Part shown: positions 16,917 through 28,302 of the stretch, one piece after another
How positions within the stretch are numbered: the first letter of the stretch is position 1
How the letters are laid out: the number at the start of each line of letters is the position of its first letter
Assembly (NCBI RefSeq): GCF_004514425.2
Contig: NZ_MYFN02000002.1
Location: 599,495 to 663,494 of the forward strand
Reading direction: 5' to 3'
Origin: Shinella sumterensis
GTDB lineage: Bacteria > Pseudomonadota > Alphaproteobacteria > Rhizobiales > Rhizobiaceae
DNA length: 64,000 bases
The notes under the pieces: generated by a model
The model's input: the letters and a program-made list of their open reading frames with translations, nothing else
The model's database searches: none
Told to the model about the DNA's origin: nothing
Made by a program: the position numbers and the translations under genes

Positions 16917-17882
16917 ATGACTCCCCACCAATCCGCAAGAACGGCTGCCAAGCAGCGCGATATCCAGGAGGATGTGGCCAAGGCCGACCGCAAGGGCGGC
17001 AGCCAGGAGCCGGAGGCCATGCAGGCCGGCGCGCGCCTTTATCCCGTGCCGCCTTTTCCCAGGCAGCACCAGCCGAAACCCGGCTTGGAGGCGGAGCTCG
17101 ATCCGCCACCGATGTATGATGCGCCCTTCTACAAGGGATCGGGCAAGCTGGAAGGGAAGGTCGCGCTCATCACGGGCGGTGATTCCGGCATCGGCCGGTC
17201 GGTCGCGGTGCTCTATGCGCGGGAAGGCGCTGATATCGCCATCTGCCATCTCGCCGAGGGCCGGGATGCGAAGGATACCATCGCCGCCGTGGAAGCCGAA
17301 GGGCGCCGCTGCATCGCCTTTGCCGGCGACGTCAAGGACAAGGCGTTCTGCGTCCAGACGGTGAAATGTGTGGTGCGCGATCTCGGCCGGCTCGATGTGC
17401 TCGTCAACAATGCCGCCTTCCAGGTCCACAGCAAGGATATCCTCGATCTCACCGAGGAGCATTTCGACGAGACCCTGAAGACCAATCTCTACGGCTACTT
17501 CTATATGGCGCAGGCCGCCATTCCCCATATGGAGCCGGGCTCGGCGATCATCAACACGGGCTCCGTCACCGGGCTTGAAGGGTCGAAGGACCTCATCGAC
17601 TACTCGACGACGAAGGGCGGCATTCACGCCTTTACCCGTTCGCTTGCCAGCCAGCTGGTGCCGCGCGGCATTCGCGTGAACGCGGTCGCGCCGGGACCGG
17701 TCTGGACGCCGCTCAACCCCTCCGACAAGGAAGCCGAGGATGTCTCGAAATTCGGTGCGCAGACGCCGATGAAGCGGCCCGCCCAGCCGGAGGAGCTTGC
17801 GCCCGCCTATGTCTTCCTCGCGTCGCCGCAGTGCTCCAGTTACATCACCGGCGAGGTGCTCCCCATCGTCGGCGGCTACTGA
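16917..17882 (+). CDS. SDR oxidoreductase, general stress protein 39/YghA type
   Basis: A 321-residue short-chain dehydrogenase with the extended N-terminus (about 75 residues, with YPVPPFPRQHQ and PPPMYDAPFYKGSGKL) seen in Bacillus GSP39 and E. coli YghA. The NAD(P) site is TGGDSGIGRS near residue 85, followed by NNAAFQ, the catalytic Ser in TGSVTG, and YSTTK with the catalytic Tyr and Lys near 225. The family reduces small aldehydes or oxidises polyols. The start at 16917 follows AGGAGG. It is the last gene of the general-stress operon. Confidence 0.87.
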   Translation: MTPHQSARTAAKQRDIQEDVAKADRKGGSQEPEAMQAGARLYPVPPFPRQHQPKPGLEAELDPPPMYDAPFYKGSGKLEGKVALITGGDSGIGRSVAVLYAREGADIAICHLAEGRDAKDTIAAVEAEGRRCIAFAGDVKDKAFCVQTVKCVVRDLGRLDVLVNNAAFQVHSKDILDLTEEHFDETLKTNLYGYFYMAQAAIPHMEPGSAIINTGSVTGLEGSKDLIDYSTTKGGIHAFTRSLASQLVPRGIRVNAVAPGPVWTPLNPSDKEAEDVSKFGAQTPMKRPAQPEELAPAYVFLASPQCSSYITGEVLPIVGGY

Positions 17883-17921
17883 GCCGCCGACCCCGCCGTT
17901 TTCCGTTGACTCACTTCATTA

Positions 17922-17936
17922 GAACATATAGTGAAC
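17922..17936. promoter_or_regulatory. LexA (SOS) box overlapping the -10
   Basis: GAAC-ATATAGT-GAAC (17922-17936) is an exact GAAC-N7-GAAC (equivalently GTTC-N7-GTTC) LexA site of alphaproteobacteria. It overlaps the likely -10 TATAGT (17927-17932), which lies 15 bases after TTGACT (17906-17911). Only four bases separate the box from the ATG at 17941, so bound LexA would block RNA polymerase, and the mRNA would start at or next to the start codon. Confidence 0.75.
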
Positions 17937-17940
17937 AAAT

Positions 17941-19170
17941 ATGAAGAAATCGCTGCAGGAACGTTTGGCCATTCTTTCGGATGCCGCCAAATACGATGCC
18001 TCTTGCGCATCGAGCGGAACGGAAAAACGCGACTCCGTGAAGTCGGGAGGCCTTGGCTCCACGGAGGGGGCGGGGATCTGCCACGCCTATGCGCCGGATG
18101 GACGGTGCATTTCGCTCTTGAAGATCCTGCTCACCAATTTCTGCGTTTTCGATTGCGCCTATTGCATCAACCGCTCCTCCAGCAATGTGGAGCGCGCGCG
18201 CTTCACGCCGGACGAGGTGGTCTGGCTGACGCTGGAATTCTACCGGCGCAATTATATCGAGGGGCTGTTCCTGTCGTCGGGCATCATCCGCTCGCCCGAT
18301 CATACGATGGGGGAAATGGTGCGGGTGGTGCGCGACCTGCGCACCGTGCACGGCTTTCGCGGTTACATCCACCTCAAGTCCATTCCCGATGCCGCGCCTG
18401 AGCTCATCGAGGAGGCGGGGCTCTATGCCGATCGCCTGTCGCTCAATATCGAGCTGCCGACGGATGCCGGAATCGGGCGTTTCGCGCCGGAAAAGCGGCC
18501 GGACGGCATTCGGCGTGCCATGGGCGACCTGCGCCGCAAGATCGAGGCGGCCGGCGAACCGACGCTGCGCACGAAGCAGCGCAAGCGGTTCGTGCCCGGC
18601 GGCCAAAGCACGCAGATGATCGTCGGTGCCGATGGCGCCGATGATGCGACCATTCTCAAGACCAGCGCGCGGCTTTACGGCAGCTACGGGCTGAAACGGG
18701 TCTATTATTCCGCCTTCAGCCCCATTCCCGATGCTTCGCGTGCGCTGCCTCTGATCAAGCCGCCACTGGTGCGCGAGCACCGGCTGTACCAGGCGGACTG
18801 GCTCTATCGCTTCTACGGCTTCGGAGTAGACGAGATCACATCGGCAACCGGCGGCATGCTCGATCTCGACATGGATCCCAAGCTTGCCTGGGCGCTCGCC
18901 AACCGTGCGCGCTTTCCCGTCGATGTGAACCGGGCGGAGCGCGAGATGCTGCTGCGGGTTCCGGGCATGGGCACCAAGACGGTGACGGCCATCCTGTCCA
19001 GCCGGCGTTTCCGGCGCCTGCGGCTGGAGGACCTGGCGCGGCTCGGCGTTTCGCTGCGCAAGGTGCGCGCCTTCATCGAGGCGGAAGGCTGGACCCCGCG
19101 GCAGCTTGCCGACCGCGCGGACCTGAAGACGCTGTTTGCGCGCAAACCGGAACAGCTTTCGTTGCTCTGA
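17941..19170 (+). CDS. radical SAM protein linked to UdgX (putative DNA repair/modification)
   Basis: A 409-residue protein. The radical-SAM CxxxCxxC cluster is FCVFDCAYC with C68, C72 and C75. The C-terminal third has a helix-hairpin-helix DNA-binding motif (REMLLRVPGMGTKTVTAILSSRRF, about 335-360). It fits the family of radical SAM proteins paired with uracil-DNA-glycosylase-like partners; its chemistry is not established. No ribosome site is present and the promoter lies against the start codon, so the transcript is probably leaderless. Its TGA overlaps the ATG of the UdgX gene by one base. A LexA box lies directly upstream. Confidence 0.88.
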   Translation: MKKSLQERLAILSDAAKYDASCASSGTEKRDSVKSGGLGSTEGAGICHAYAPDGRCISLLKILLTNFCVFDCAYCINRSSSNVERARFTPDEVVWLTLEFYRRNYIEGLFLSSGIIRSPDHTMGEMVRVVRDLRTVHGFRGYIHLKSIPDAAPELIEEAGLYADRLSLNIELPTDAGIGRFAPEKRPDGIRRAMGDLRRKIEAAGEPTLRTKQRKRFVPGGQSTQMIVGADGADDATILKTSARLYGSYGLKRVYYSAFSPIPDASRALPLIKPPLVREHRLYQADWLYRFYGFGVDEITSATGGMLDLDMDPKLAWALANRARFPVDVNRAEREMLLRVPGMGTKTVTAILSSRRFRRLRLEDLARLGVSLRKVRAFIEAEGWTPRQLADRADLKTLFARKPEQLSLL

Positions 19171-20624
19171 TGCACACGATCCCTCTCCTTGGCCGGGGTG
19201 ATTTTTCCGAATGGCGCGATGCCGCGCGCGCACTCGCTGCCGCCGGCATCTCGCCGCGCGAGGTCGACTGGCGGGTCAACGGATCGGAAGAGCTGTTCGA
19301 GGTCGCGGCCCCCGAATTGCCCGCGCCTTCAGCCACGGCGCCGCCGCTCACCGTGCCGCCGGCCTTCCTGCCGCTGGCCGAGGCGGTCGTCTGCCATACG
19401 GAGCCGGGCCGGTTCCATCTGCTCTACCGGCTGCTCTGGCGGCTGCAATCCGACAAGCGGCTGCTGGAGCTTTCGGCCGACAAGGATGTCGCCTGGGCGC
19501 GGATCCTGGCCAAGAACATCCATCGCGACAGCCACAAGATGACGGCCTTCGTGCGTTTCAAGGAAATCCCCGGCGAGGTGGAGGGGCGGCGGCGCTTCTT
19601 CGCCTGGTTCGAACCGTCGCATTTCATCGTGGCCCGCACCGCCCCCTTCTTCCGGCGGCGCTTTGCCGACATGGACTGGATCATCGCCACGCCCAAGGGT
19701 ACGGCGAGCTGGGATGGCGAGAGCCTGATCTTCGATACGCGTCCGGGCGACAACCCCGGCCATGGCGACCCGACGGACGATCTGTGGCGCACCTATTATG
19801 CCAGCATCTTCAATCCGGCGCGGCTGAAGCTGAAGGCCATGCAGGCGGAGATGCCGAAGAAATACTGGCGTCATCTGCCCGAAGCCGACCTGATCCCGGA
19901 ACTCATCGCCAATGCCGAGGCGAATGTGCGCGCCATGGCCGAGCGCGCCGCAAGCGACCCGCCGCTCTTCCACTATCGCCTGCGCGAGAATGCGCCGGCG
20001 CTGCCGCAGATCGTGCCGGCCGGGGCCGACACCATCGACGGGCTTCGCGAGGAGGCGCGCCGCTGCCAGCGCTGTCCCTTGCATTGCACGGCCACCCAGA
20101 CCGTGTTCGGGGAGGGGCCGCCGGATGCCCGCATCATGATGGTCGGCGAGCAGCCGGGCGACCAGGAGGACCTGGCCGGCCGCCCCTTCGTCGGCCCGGC
20201 GGGCAAGGTGTTCGATGCCGTGCTGAAAGAGGCCGACATCGCGCGCAATACGCTTTACCTCACCAATGCGGTGAAACACTTCAAATACGAGCCGCGCGGC
20301 AAGCGCCGTATCCACCAGAAGCCCGACCGCAACGAAATCGAACATTGCCGCTGGTGGCTGGCCAAGGAGGTGGAGCTCGTCAAGCCGAAGCTCATCGTGG
20401 CGCTCGGCGCGACCGCCGTCTTTGCGCTCAGCGGCGAACGCAAGCCGCTCAGCCAGTTGCGCGGCAAGCCGATCACCATGCAGGGCGACGTCGTGCTCTA
20501 CCCGACCATCCACCCGTCCTTCCTGCTGCGCCTGCCAGATGAAGCCGAACGTAAACGCCAACACACCCTCTTCATCGAGGACATGCAGATGGTGCGGCAT
20601 CTCTCGGAGATGATGGCGGCCTAG
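19170..20624 (+). CDS. fusion of DUF4130-type domain and UdgX uracil-DNA glycosylase
   Basis: A 484-residue two-domain protein. Residues 1-270 are the conserved domain found with the radical SAM partner (HRDSHKMTAFVRF, HFIVARTAPFFRRRF, WRTYYASIFNPARLK). Residues 285-484 are a family-4-like UDG of UdgX type: Fe-S cysteines C299, C302, C306 and C393, the active-site GEQPGDQED at 327-335, and the R-loop KRRIHQ (378-383) whose H382 is the residue that in UdgX forms a covalent bond to the abasic site. The later IHPS motif is at 447-450. It should excise uracil and stay trapped on DNA. It is translationally coupled to the radical SAM gene and shares its LexA control. Confidence 0.9.
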   Translation: MHTIPLLGRGDFSEWRDAARALAAAGISPREVDWRVNGSEELFEVAAPELPAPSATAPPLTVPPAFLPLAEAVVCHTEPGRFHLLYRLLWRLQSDKRLLELSADKDVAWARILAKNIHRDSHKMTAFVRFKEIPGEVEGRRRFFAWFEPSHFIVARTAPFFRRRFADMDWIIATPKGTASWDGESLIFDTRPGDNPGHGDPTDDLWRTYYASIFNPARLKLKAMQAEMPKKYWRHLPEADLIPELIANAEANVRAMAERAASDPPLFHYRLRENAPALPQIVPAGADTIDGLREEARRCQRCPLHCTATQTVFGEGPPDARIMMVGEQPGDQEDLAGRPFVGPAGKVFDAVLKEADIARNTLYLTNAVKHFKYEPRGKRRIHQKPDRNEIEHCRWWLAKEVELVKPKLIVALGATAVFALSGERKPLSQLRGKPITMQGDVVLYPTIHPSFLLRLPDEAERKRQHTLFIEDMQMVRHLSEMMAA

Positions 20625-20670
20625 GTGGCCGATCCATATCGTTGTGGCAGTTATCCTTGGGAGGCGCTTA

Positions 20671-20786
20671 CCCCCTCATCCGGCCTTTCGGCCACCTTCT
20701 CCCCACGGGGAGAAGGGGAAATGAGACGTAGCATCCTTCTTCCTTCTCCCCGGCGGGGAGAAGGTGCCGGAGGGCGGATGAGGGGG
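20671..20786. repeat. RIME-like Rhizobiaceae intergenic mosaic element
   Basis: A 116-base element bounded by a perfect 12-bp inverted repeat (20671-20682 and 20775-20786). Inside are two further palindromes of the TTCTCCCC...GGGGAGAA type (around 20695-20716 and 20743-20764) and GGCCTTTCGGCC. This nested palindrome layout matches the RIME repeats of Rhizobium and Agrobacterium. It fills the gap between the convergent udgX and carB genes and may act as their transcript end. Confidence 0.75.
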
Positions 20787-20807
20787 CCGGTTCGGCCCGC
20801 CTTGTTG

Positions 20808-24290
<3,483 letters not shown>

Positions 24291-24531
24291 ATCTCTATCC
24301 GTTCTTCCGCTTTGCCGCGTGCGCGAAAAACCGGCATGGCGATGGGTTCACCGGGCCGGGCGCGCAAAAGTGGTCTTTCAAGGCTAGAAGCGGCTTATAG
24401 GCAAATGCAGGGGCGAGCGGAACCCCGAAAATTGCCCCGTCGACAGGAAAAATGCGGCGCGCCGGATCAGCCGCTCGGGGCGGCGGCGGGAGGGTGCGCG
24501 CTCCCCGCGCCGGAGCGGGGAGCGACGGGCC

Positions 24532-25338
24532 TCAATTCTTCGCCAGAATGGCCGGCAGTTCGGCGAGGATGCCGTCGCGGGCGCGCAGGCTGGTGCGCGG
24601 TTCCTGCTTCTTCTCGTCCTGCAACAGACGGGCGAAAACGACGGTGCGGTCGTCGCGCCGCGCCCAGCCGACATACCAGCCCCAGGGCCTCGCATAATCG
24701 AAATTGCCGTCCGCCTTGCGGGGATAGGCCATGCCGGTCTTGCCCTGCACGCGCCAGCCGTCGGCAATGTCCTTTCCTTCGACGATCTCCATGGCCGCGT
24801 CCATGGCGTCGGCGGAGACGGGCAGTTCGTGATTGACGAGCTTGGCCAGGAACGCGACCTGCTCGCGCGGCGATATTTTCAAAGAGGACGCGATCCAGGC
24901 CCGCTCCAGCCCGTTGTCCTTGCCGGGATCGCCCGTCATGTCGCCATTGCCGTAGCCGAAGGCATCCGCATAGTCGCGCAGCTGCTCGTAGCCGAGGAAT
25001 TCGGTGATGCGCTGCGAATACCAGACGACCGAAAATTCCATCCAGCGCTTCGGCGTTGTCGGCTGGCGCCAGTTGTCGCCGCCCCAGTCCGGATAGCCCT
25101 TCATGAAGGGCAGGACCGGTTCCTCCGCATTTTCCAGAAAGCCGGCGTCGTAGCCCATCACGGCGAGCGGCACCTTGAAGGTGGAGGCGGGCGTCACGCG
25201 CGTCTTGCAGTCGCCCTTCTCCAGAATCACCGCGCCGTCTGCGGCATCGGTCACGATGGTACAAATAATGCGGGCTTCGGCCGGCGTGCAGAGGCTTGCA
25301 GCCAGCAGGGCGCCGGCCGCGAAAAGACGGATATCCAT
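24532..25338 (-). CDS. class D (OXA-type) beta-lactamase
   Basis: A 268-residue exported serine beta-lactamase with a signal peptide ([21 protein letters not shown]). All class D motifs are present: STFK (52-55) with the nucleophile Ser and the carboxylatable Lys, SVV (103-105), YGN (129-131) and KTG (200-202), plus GWYVGWARRDD beyond. It hydrolyses beta-lactams in the periplasm; the spectrum cannot be predicted. It is divergent from an AmpR-like LysR gene across about 110 bases, the classic inducible layout. The ATG at 25338 has AGGA eight bases upstream. A G+C-rich hairpin without T-run lies after the stop (24500-24523). Confidence 0.92.
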   Translation of the reverse strand: MDIRLFAAGALLAASLCTPAEARIICTIVTDAADGAVILEKGDCKTRVTPASTFKVPLAVMGYDAGFLENAEEPVLPFMKGYPDWGGDNWRQPTTPKRWMEFSVVWYSQRITEFLGYEQLRDYADAFGYGNGDMTGDPGKDNGLERAWIASSLKISPREQVAFLAKLVNHELPVSADAMDAAMEIVEGKDIADGWRVQGKTGMAYPRKADGNFDYARPWGWYVGWARRDDRTVVFARLLQDEKKQEPRTSLRARDGILAELPAILAKN

Positions 25339-25448
25339 CACGGTTTCCTTGAATTCTGAATGGCTTGCGTATTGTGGATAGCAATGATCTGATGCCGGGA
25401 CAAAAGATCAATACTGGTCTCAGCCATTAGGAAAATTGGGGCATTGCC

Positions 25449-26336
25449 ATGGTTCGGCCCTATCTGCCGCTGAACGCGTTCCGCGCCTTCGAGGCGTCGG
25501 CACGTCATCTCTCCTTCACCCGCGCCGCCATCGAGCTGAACGTGACGCAGGCGGCGGTCAGCCACCAGGTGAAGAGCCTGGAGGAACAGCTGAACGTCGT
25601 GCTCTTCAAGCGGCTGCCGCGCGGGCTGATGATCACCGCGGAGGGCGAGAGCCTGTTGCCGGTGCTGCGCGACAGTTTCGATCGCATGGCCGATGTCGTG
25701 GAGCGGTTCCGGGGCGGTCATGTGCGGGAAATCCTGACGGTCGGTGCGGTCGGCACCTTCGCCGTCGGCTGGCTTCTGCCGCGCCTTGCTGCATTTCGCG
25801 AGCGCCATCCCTTCGTGGAAATCAGGCTTTCGACCAACAACAACCGTGTCGACCTCGCGGCCGAAGGGCTCGATTTCGCCATCCGCTTCGGGGCCGGCGC
25901 GTGGCACGGCACGGATGCCGTCAGGCTGTTCGATGCGCCGCTTTCCGTGCTCGCCATCCCCGCCATCGCGCGCGGGCTGAAAACGCCGGAGGACCTGCTC
26001 GGCCTGACGCTGCTGCGCTCCTATCGGCGGGACGAGTGGACGCGCTGGTTCGAGGCCGCCGGCCTGCCGCGCACCCCGCCGCCGCAGAACGCCATCGTCT
26101 TCGACACCTCGCTCGCCATGATGGAGGCGGTGCTGCAGGGGGAGGGCGTGGGCCTCGCTCCGCCGCTGATGTTTTCCCGGCTGCTTTCGGCCGGCACCGT
26201 CGTCCAGCCCTTCGACACCAGCGTCGCGCTCGGCAGCTACTGGCTGACCCGCCTGCAATCGCGCAGCCTCACCCCGGCCATGTCGGCTTTCGCGGCATGG
26301 CTGGAGGAGACCGTGGCGGCCGAGGCGCTTGCCTAG
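25449..26336 (+). CDS. ampR: AmpR-like LysR-family regulator
   Basis: A 295-residue LysR protein opening RPYLPLNAFRAFEASARHLSFTRAAIELNVTQAAVSHQVKSLE, almost the canonical AmpR HTH, followed by an effector domain (about 90-290). AmpR senses cell-wall muropeptides and UDP-MurNAc-pentapeptide and controls divergent beta-lactamase genes. Its divergent position to the class D beta-lactamase supports that role. It overlaps the convergent dehydrogenase gene by four bases. The similar GcvA group is the main alternative; the partner gene argues for AmpR. Confidence 0.85.
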   Translation: MVRPYLPLNAFRAFEASARHLSFTRAAIELNVTQAAVSHQVKSLEEQLNVVLFKRLPRGLMITAEGESLLPVLRDSFDRMADVVERFRGGHVREILTVGAVGTFAVGWLLPRLAAFRERHPFVEIRLSTNNNRVDLAAEGLDFAIRFGAGAWHGTDAVRLFDAPLSVLAIPAIARGLKTPEDLLGLTLLRSYRRDEWTRWFEAAGLPRTPPPQNAIVFDTSLAMMEAVLQGEGVGLAPPLMFSRLLSAGTVVQPFDTSVALGSYWLTRLQSRSLTPAMSAFAAWLEETVAAEALA

Positions 26337-27364
26337 TCTCGACGTCCTGGCATGACCAGCACCTTCACCTCTCCCGGCCGCGGCGGGTTCGCCAGAGCGT
26401 CCGGCAGGGCATCGAGGCCGATGCGGCGCGAGATCAGCGGCTCGACCCGGATCGTTCCTTCCGCGATCAGGGCGGCGGCGCGGGCATGGGTATCGGGATT
26501 GAGGAAGGCGGTCAGCACGCGCACTTCCCGGAACAGCAGGTCGAACGGCTCGATGGCGACCGTCTCGCCCTGCGGCATCACGCCGAGAATGACGACGGTG
26601 CCGCCGTTGCGCGCCAGTTTCGGCGCGTCCGCCATGGTCTCCGCCACGCCGGCGCATTCGATGACGACATCCGCGCCGCCGGGAAGCAGGCCATCGGGAC
26701 CGCCGATACCCTCGATGACGTTGCCGCTGCCGGGATCGAAGGACGCGGTTGCCCCGGTTGCTTCCGCCAGCTGACGGCGTGCGGCCTGGCGGGTGACGAG
26801 GACGACGGATGTCGCGCCCGCCAGCCTTGCGAGCTGCACCACCAGCATACCGATGACGCCGCCACCCAGCACTATAACGGAACCGCCCGGCCGGATGCCG
26901 GCCATGTCGATGCCGTGCAGGCAGCAGGCCAGCGGCTCGCAGAACGCGCCATGTTCCGGCGGCAGGGACAGCGGCAGTTCATGGGCCTGCCTTTGCGGCA
27001 CCAGCACATAGTCCGCAAAGCCGCCGTCGCGGTGGATGCCGATGGCCTCCAGGTTCTCGCACAGATTGATGCGGCCGCGCCGGCACTGCACGCATCGCCC
27101 GCAATGGATGTTGGGATTGCCGGTGATGCGCATGCCGGGGCGGAAATCGATGACGGCATCACCGACGGCCTCCACGATGCCGGAGAATTCGTGGCCGAGC
27201 GTCACCGGAGGCCTGCAGGGAAATGTGCCGTGCAGGAGGTGGCGGTCGGTGCCGCAGATGCCGGCGGCTTCGACCCGCACGAGCAGTTCGTCCGGGCCGG
27301 GCGAGGGCGTTTCCACCGCGCGCACGTGAAATTCGCCGATCGCTTCGAGCCGCGCCGCCTTCAT
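26333..27364 (-). CDS. zinc-dependent alcohol/polyol dehydrogenase (MDR family)
   Basis: A 343-residue medium-chain dehydrogenase. Catalytic-zinc ligands are in AGICGTDRHLLHG (C37) and GHEF (H58-E59); structural-zinc cysteines are in HCGRCVQCRRGRINLC (about 88-103). The NAD-binding motif is VIVLGGGVIGMLVVQLARLAGA (about 163-185). It oxidises an alcohol or sugar alcohol in the cytoplasm; the substrate is unknown. No sugar-transport genes are nearby. The last four bases overlap the convergent ampR-like gene. Confidence 0.85.
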   Translation of the reverse strand: MKAARLEAIGEFHVRAVETPSPGPDELLVRVEAAGICGTDRHLLHGTFPCRPPVTLGHEFSGIVEAVGDAVIDFRPGMRITGNPNIHCGRCVQCRRGRINLCENLEAIGIHRDGGFADYVLVPQRQAHELPLSLPPEHGAFCEPLACCLHGIDMAGIRPGGSVIVLGGGVIGMLVVQLARLAGATSVVLVTRQAARRQLAEATGATASFDPGSGNVIEGIGGPDGLLPGGADVVIECAGVAETMADAPKLARNGGTVVILGVMPQGETVAIEPFDLLFREVRVLTAFLNPDTHARAAALIAEGTIRVEPLISRRIGLDALPDALANPPRPGEVKVLVMPGRRD

Positions 27365-27420
27365 GCCGTCCTCCCTTGTCCTCGCCGCCGATTGGATCGG
27401 GGAAGGCGCGCGCGGTCAAG

Positions 27421-28080
27421 TCATGTCAGGTTGCGGCGGCGCTCCAGTTCGGCCTCGGTCGGCGTGTCGAACTCGAAGGAGCCGGTCGCGACATCGCCGG
27501 CGCGGGTATAGCGGCTGATGACGATGCCGTTCTGGCTCGTCCTGGAGCTTTCAAGGGTGAGGGCGCGCGGGAAGGAGGCATCGCCGAACAGGCGCTTGCC
27601 CTTGCCGAGGATGACGGGGAAGACGAAGACGTTGATCTCGTCGACAAGGTCGTTTTCGAACAGGGTCCTGAGGAAATCGGGCGAGCCCTGCGTGAGGAGA
27701 TCCGGCCCGTCGCCGCCCTTGAGCGCCTTCACGGCCGCGACGGCATCGGCGCCGAGCGTCCGGCTGTTCTGCCAGGTCGTGCGGAAGGCCGGGTTGCGGG
27801 TCGCGACATATTTGGTCACACGGTCGAAGAGCGGGCCGATCGGGTCGTTCGCATCCGCATAGGGCCAATGGGCCGCGAAGATGTCGTAGGTCTTGCGGCC
27901 GAGCAGCAGGTCGAAGGGGCGGGCGAACAGCTCGTCGATGACGCTGCCCGCCGTCTCGTCGAAATAGGGCGCGACCCAGCCCCCGAAGCGGAAGCCGCCG
28001 ATGGGATCCTCCTGCGGCCCGCCCGGCGCCTGCATGACGCCATCGAGACTGATGAATGCACTGACGATGAGCTTTCGCAT
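27421..28080 (-). CDS. dihydrofolate-reductase-like (RibD C-terminal) protein
   Basis: A 219-residue protein of the RibD-C/YwjB group: MRKLIVSAFISLDGVMQAPGG at the N-terminus, LLLGRKTYDIFAAHWP near residue 60, GSPDFLRTLFENDLVDEINVFVFPVILGKGKRLF near 130-165. These proteins have the dihydrofolate reductase fold and bind NADPH, but their substrate is mostly unknown. The ATG at 28080 begins the domain; the longer open frame upstream lacks family sequence. It is divergent from the zinc metallopeptidase gene. Confidence 0.85.
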   Translation of the reverse strand: MRKLIVSAFISLDGVMQAPGGPQEDPIGGFRFGGWVAPYFDETAGSVIDELFARPFDLLLGRKTYDIFAAHWPYADANDPIGPLFDRVTKYVATRNPAFRTTWQNSRTLGADAVAAVKALKGGDGPDLLTQGSPDFLRTLFENDLVDEINVFVFPVILGKGKRLFGDASFPRALTLESSRTSQNGIVISRYTRAGDVATGSFEFDTPTEAELERRRNLT

Positions 28081-28247
28081 GGGGTTACTCCTGGCCCTGA
28101 TCGATGGATGATATCCAAAGACGATCGATGCGGCGACCGGCCGACAGGGTGGACGAAAAATCTTTGCAGCGCCGCTTCGGAGACGGTGCCGGGCGCTCGC
28201 TTTTCGTTTTGCAAGCGGGCCCGGCACGCCCTATAAGCTGTTGCTGA

Positions 28248-28272
28248 GGAACGAATTCGTGTCGTGAACGTT
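28248..28272 (+). promoter_or_regulatory. EcfG (general stress sigma) promoter
   Basis: GGAAC (28248-28252), 16 bases, CGTT (28269-28272). The predicted start near 28278 lies about 25 bases before the ATG at 28303 of the zinc metallopeptidase gene. Confidence 0.7.
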
Positions 28273-28302
28273 CGTCGCCAATTCAATGCGGGGAAATGCG
28301 CC

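Noticed and set aside
24500-24523. G+C-rich hairpin after the beta-lactamase gene
   Set aside because: A 9-bp stem without T-run; it may slow polymerase but does not meet the usual pattern.
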